Below, in pieces: positions 59,041 through 64,000 of a stretch of 64,000 nucleotides of DNA; the first letter of the stretch is position 1; each line of letters starts with the position of its first letter. The stretch covers positions 70,886,368-70,950,367 of the forward strand of contig NC_058337.1 in assembly GCF_905475395.1 (NCBI RefSeq), in the 5' to 3' direction. Source of the DNA: Chrysoperla carnea (lineage: Eukaryota > Arthropoda > Insecta > Neuroptera > Chrysopidae). The position numbers and the translations under genes are program-made. The notes under the pieces are model-generated. The model was not told the DNA's origin. It did no database searches and saw only the letters and a list, made by a program, of their open reading frames with translations.

Positions 59041-61788
59041 AATTTAATACACAAATTAAACCATTTTTATTATGGTTTTAATTCCAGTTCAGCTTTTTGA
59101 TAGTTTTCGAATTATAGACACTGTAATTGCAAGTCAAATGTATTTTCTGACGTATTTTATCTATGCACATAAAAAGTAGATCATGTTTTAAGTAGGTATG
59201 TTTGTTATCAACTTTGGCATCACTTTTATCAAAATTTGAAGAATTTTGTTTTAGAATTTTTCAAGGCAACTAAAAACAGGGTGACCAAAGAGATGTACAA
59301 TAGAAATGACATTTGAAGATAATTTCCATAGATAGAAATAAAAATTCTTTTTAAAACCAATTCGGGTTTTTAAGTTCAAGAATTAAATCCTTGTTTGAAT
59401 AACGGGTATTTAAAATGTAGAACAATCTTTTCAAATTGATTGATTACTCTAGGATTTTACCATTTTAAGCACATAATACTGATATATACACGTTTATTAT
59501 TTTGACCTTTGCAGTAAATACAACGTTTTCAAAAAAATACAGCAGATAAACTCAAATATTGTACCAAAGTGAATCGTTTTAAATTATAATGGGAAATAAC
59601 TTATTTGAATTAGATACACAAAAGTTTCGAGTATAATTTCGAGGTAAAAGCGGGCACCTTATAATGACCATGACCCTGAACGTTATCTAAGAACATAAAT
59701 ATTATAATAATCTGCCTATTTTGATAGCCTATAAAAAAGTACGTTCCGAATTGACGCTATACTTGACTAACGCAAATTCGACTTTTTCGGTTATAACTCG
59801 GTCCCATATACTGCGTAAGTTCGAGGTATTCCTGTACAATGTTTTAAAATTTAAGTGTCTTGAAGAATTTGAAGTTAATGGACAATTTCAAATTTTTGTG
59901 AAAGAACATATTTTTGGTATTCAGTTATGAAATAATACTGGAATAACTAGAATAGTTTTTAATCAAATTCGATCATACGAATCTCCGTTTTTTATGGATA
60001 GGTTATAAAAAAGTGTATTTTCCAAACCTGACTAATGACTATCATTTTGTAATTACATGGTGTATTAATCATCCAAGAAAAAAATCCAAAATATTAAAAA
60101 CTAAAATCAAATCATAAGGAAAAATAGTTGTTTTCTCTAACAAGAAACAAAGTTTTCAGGCATACGACCACTTACTAGACAATTACTTCGAAACGAGCAA
60201 TAGCCCCCCACCGCACTCTTATAAAATTAATAGATGATGAAATGCTTTATATTATTTATCATAAATTTTTGTATACAATTCAGTAATCTGACTATCTAAT
60301 TTTTAATAGTATCGAATTAATGAAACTCTACTGTAATTATATTGAGTAATAAAACAGAAAATTACAAAGAAATTTTCTTGTTGTTTACGATGTAACATTT
60401 TTAATTATTTTTAATGATCATTTCAATTAAAAGGAAAAAAACACACTAAATAATAAATCAAATTACATTTGAATAATTGCAATTAATTGATTTAAAAAAA
60501 AAAGGTACAATTTCTCATATAACCAGTACTTTTATTATTATGTTGTAGTGTATTTTTTCTAACTTTAATTTCTTCAAAGATACTTGCGATATTAAATGCA
60601 AAGTGTATTCATTTTATTTTATTCCATTAAATATAAATATCTCCGTAAATATTCAAGTTAGGGCAAAAATTGTTTAGAAGATAAACTGTAAATTATTAAT
60701 TAAAGAGAATTGAAAAAAATGTACTCAAACCCGGACTTCTTGTCAATATTTAGTTTACATTGTATGCATCATATTAAAAACATCAATTATAATCGAAGAG
60801 GCCATGATGTAAATAAATATCGTATGCATGATTAAAAGTAAACAACAAAAACAAAATGTAAATTATTACTTTTTATGACTCATGGCATTTACAAGCAAGT
60901 CAAACTTCAAAAAGGCACAACAATACAGCAATTTTCCAATGTAGCCCTAAATACTTTATTTAACAAAAAAAAAATTTCTTAACAATCTCCATCCATTCCT
61001 TAAAAATTAAAGAAATTTTGCACATTTTGGAAAGTGGTATCAAGAAACTAACAATTAAAACATATTTATCGATTTGATAAGTCTCATTAATTTTGACTTA
61101 ATGAAACTCTAGAAACTAAGATTTATTTTATTTCACAAAAAGCAACAATAGAAAATCAGTAGTAGTAGGTACAATACCATAAAAGAGTTTTGAAATAATA
61201 ATTTTTATTGTTTTGAGCTTGATAAAGTCAAAATAAATTGACGAAATGTCGAAAATCTATTATAGTATGTTTTAATTGTTAGTATTAATTTTCCTACTTT
61301 CCCGCGATTGTTTAACGAAATTTACAAATGGGATACGATGAAATCTCACAAACTATTTCTTTTTTTATATTAATTAAATTTTTAGAAGATAGAATAATAT
61401 AACCTAGCGGATATGTGACTAAGAAAATAGTAATTTTTTTATCATTGCTTGCGTACGACGTATTTATGTATTTAATTTTTTGTGTGTATTTTTATTTATT
61501 AAACCACAAAAATACAGTTTTTTGCAGGAAATTAAAAATTATGAAATTTTATTATCAAAAAAATTTTTTTAAATTAATCCATAGTAAATAGTAATTATAA
61601 TCATTAAAAATTTTCTTAAATGTGTTTAAAAAAATTGTACCTATAAATGCAAAATATCCAATTTACTAATGAGTTTTTGTTGTAAAAATTAGTGTAGTTT
61701 AGGGTTTTTTAATTTTGTATTAGAATATTAGATCTTTCAACTTTATCAAAAATATTTAAATGACCTTAACAATATGAAAATTATATGT
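59041..61788. other. No gene recognised
   Basis: AT-rich. The frame 59721-59930 has no similarity I know and no splice context. No repeats of note were seen. Confidence 0.5.
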
Positions 61789-61796
61789 ATTCATTG

Positions 61797-62026
61797 CAGG
61801 CGCGGATCTAAGGGGGGGGGGGGGGTCACATGGGTCATGACCCCCCCCCCCCCAAAACAGCCCGCATTTCAAAAAAAAGAGCTGAATCAATATTTTACAA
61901 ACCGAAAAAAAAAAAAAATCTTTGTTTATTTGGTTTTTTTGTTATTTTATTGAAAAACAAAAATGACAAAAATCCTACGACCCCCCCCCCCCCCCCCCCC
62001 GAAAAAAATTTCTAGATCCGCGCCTG
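61797..62026. mobile_element. hAT-like non-autonomous element, 230 bp, with 8-bp target duplication
   Basis: Perfect 14-bp terminal inverted repeats CAGGCGCGGATCTA / TAGATCCGCGCCTG. The element is flanked by ATTCATTG on both sides (61789-61796 and 62027-62034). CAGG...CCTG ends plus an 8-bp duplication are diagnostic of hAT elements. Inside are G(15)-type and C(14)/C(20)-type runs and CATGGGTCATGACCC; no transposase. Confidence 0.88.
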
Positions 62027-62154
62027 ATTCATTGGACCCAAGACTTAAAACCTGTAGAATTTAGATATACGAACTAGTGTTCAACTAATTAAGCACTGGA
62101 ATTTAATAGATTTTATACAGCTTTAATTGTTCATATATCTAGCTAATTGTGGTA

Positions 62155-62476
62155 CAGTAGAATCTCGATAACTTAAACCTCGGTAACATAAAAACCTCTG
62201 TTACTTCAAAAAATACTATGTTCCCTTCCCATCAGAGCCCAAAACCTCTATAACTTAAAAGACGCAACCTCTATAACTTAAATAAATAATCTCTGTATAG
62301 GCCCTCAGTAACTATATAGAAACATGTACATACCTCTATATTAACTAGGGTACATAGAAACATGTACATACCTCTATATTAACCTTTACCTAACATAGAC
62401 ACTTGATAACTTAAAACCTCTATAACTTAAAATATTTTGTGTTTCCCTTGGACTTTAACTTATCGAGATTCTACTG
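62155..62476. mobile_element. pogo/Tc1-like non-autonomous element with TA duplication
   Basis: Perfect inverted ends CAGTAGAATCTCGATAACTT / AAGTTATCGAGATTCTACTG, flanked by TA at 62153-62154 and 62477-62478. The interior repeats ACCTCTATAACTTAAAA several times and carries a ~32-bp tandem duplication (ATAGAAACATGTACATACCT) at about 62319-62380. No coding capacity. The CAGTAGAA...TCGATAACTT end is pogo-like. Confidence 0.85.
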
Positions 62477-62659
62477 TATAAGGGAGTGTTTACATTATCA
62501 AAGAAATTGGCAAAGGTTCTTTGTCCAATTTGTGTAGCTATATTCACTTACCTGTTCATATGGTATGAGCAGATATACGCCGATCTGTTCATCAATCTAA
62601 ATTGATATCAGAAGAAGGTTAATTTAATTACGAAAATTATGATGTATATTAGAATGGTA

Positions 62660-62770
62660 TTTTAATTAAAAATAGCCACGATAATAGCTATTTAATTAAA
62701 AATAGCCATGATAATAGCTATTTAATTAAAAATAGCTATGATAATAGCTATTTAATTAAAAATAGCCATG
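62660..62770 (+). repeat. Minisatellite of ~30 bp, about four units
   Basis: The unit ATTTAATTAAAAATAGCC-TGATAATAGCT repeats with single-base changes. Each unit contains AATAGCTATT, a short palindrome. Confidence 0.85.
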
Positions 62771-63689
62771 AACATTTTTCGATAGAAAAACTATGATAGG
62801 AATGATTAAAAATAAATCAAATTTCATAAAAACTATGCCTGATTTGGTTATCAGATGGGTGAAGATCAAACCCTTATTAAAAGTTTTAGGAAATTTACTA
62901 GAATTTTATTGTTTAATCAAATATTAGAAGGGATATCGGTCAAAAAGTCAATAAGTTAATCGTCATAGTCGTATAAGTCATAAACAGGTAGTGACAATAA
63001 AAAAAAAAAAAAAAAAAATTTTAAATGGAAATTTAATTATCTACAATAATAATTGCCATTTTTGGTCTTAAGTGTACGGTTTTACTTAAAATAAAGGCAC
63101 ATATTTAAATAAAAAAATAACTCCTATAATTGATTGCAAAAAACTTCTCTGTAGTTTGAAGTAAATACGATTGTATAGATATAGTTTTTGTAATAGTTAC
63201 TTCAAAGGCTATCCTATTTAGTTATCGCTTACTTGTCGGAGTGTACAGTGACCTAGGGATTATTTGGTAAAGAGCTAAACTATTATTTACTCCTCATAAA
63301 CAGTTAATGCCAGCGACATTGTACACGGCGTTCAAAATACTAGATAATGCCGAGGACATTCCCTCTGCGTTCTGATCTAACCATCATGCGAAGAGGTTTT
63401 TCCGATTTACCTTTAACCTATGGTCATGTTGTCAGAAATACTGTATAAAAAGTGTTAAATATCAGTGCTTGCATTATTTTTTTGTAAATTAGAAAAGTTT
63501 AAGAAACAAAAACGACGGCTTTTCGACCGCTATTTATTTGGTTTTCGAAATTTCAAAAATTTTCGAAAGTATTCCTACAATTTTTTTTTTTTTTCAAGAA
63601 TGTTTCAATAAACCACTAATTGAAGCTAGCTGCAAATTTTCATCTTTGTATCTTTTATAGTTTTGGAGAAAATGGACACCAAATTTTGT
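62771..63689. other. No gene recognised
   Basis: A 19-A run near 63000 and a somewhat GC-richer patch at 63290-63430 are the only structure seen. Confidence 0.5.
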
Positions 63690-64000
63690 TGTTCTAATTT
63701 GCGTCCTCACAGATAAACAGTGACCTTTACGAAAAAATGTTTCAAACAAAAATTGTTAATTTTTTTATAATTTTTTACATTTAAACTTTTCTATCTCTAA
63801 CAGATTAAAAGATAGGTCCTACGAATCCTAGACCCAAGTTTTTCGTCCTGAGCACGCTATAAAAACAGCTTGATATCTCTTTTCGTTGAATTATCGTGAT
63901 CACAGACGGGCAGACGATCATAGACGGAAATGGATTAATTAAGTGATTTTATGAATACCTGTACCAAAATTTTATTCGTAGCATCAATATTTTTAGGGTT
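63690..64000 (+). repeat. Repeat family A copy, cut by the right edge
   Basis: GCGTCCTCACAGATAAACAG, TTTCAAACAAAAATTGTTAA and GATTTTATGAATACCTGTA match family A; it reaches the window end at ...CATCAATATTTTTAGG. Confidence 0.8.

Noticed and set aside
62640..62770. Evenly spaced repeats considered as a CRISPR array
   Set aside because: Repeats are directly contiguous without unique spacers and the DNA is animal; it is a minisatellite.

Overview
The window is AT-rich animal nuclear DNA with spliced genes, GT-AG introns and many degraded transposons. The gene content points to an insect: a Zasp66-type PDZ protein (an insect Z-disc family), MICU1 and cystinosin. I cannot name the species. There are no bacterial operons, CRISPR arrays or rRNA genes, and I saw no viral genes.

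Layout. (1) 1-6937, minus strand: the first four coding exons of a Zasp66-like gene, which runs off the left edge. (2) 6938-15729: repeat-bearing intergenic DNA between two divergent genes. (3) 15730-25917, plus strand: a complete gene for MICU1, the calcium-sensing gatekeeper of the mitochondrial calcium uniporter. (4) 25918-28887: a convergent intergenic stretch with a decayed TIR transposon and a fold-back repeat. (5) 28888-43992, minus strand: a complete cystinosin gene (lysosomal cystine/H+ exporter), nine coding exons plus evidence of an upstream noncoding exon; its 6.2-kb last intron carries a large inverted repeat. (6) 43993-64000: about 20 kb with no convincing gene but many elements: a LINE fragment split by a MITE, a hAT-like element with a perfect 8-bp target duplication, a pogo-like element with TA duplication, a tRNA-derived SINE candidate, minisatellites and copies of a dispersed ~545-bp repeat.

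The three genes act in different places (muscle Z-disc, mitochondrial intermembrane space, lysosomal membrane) and I see no functional linkage between them.

The most interesting signal is in MICU1. Two tandem homologous exons (17416-17575 and 18303-18468) have the same phases (0 in, 1 out), so only one can be used per transcript: using both or neither gives a premature stop. A 12-nt microexon (19603-19614, HPTE) sits where vertebrate MICU1.1 has its 4-residue muscle insert. The intron between the two alternative exons carries two direct copies of a 14-15 nt motif and one exact inverted copy, a layout that could form competing RNA stems of the kind known to enforce exclusive exon choice.

All gene models were joined by hand from reading-frame phase and GT/AG borders. 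Every junction keeps frame, but transcripts and database searches were not available.
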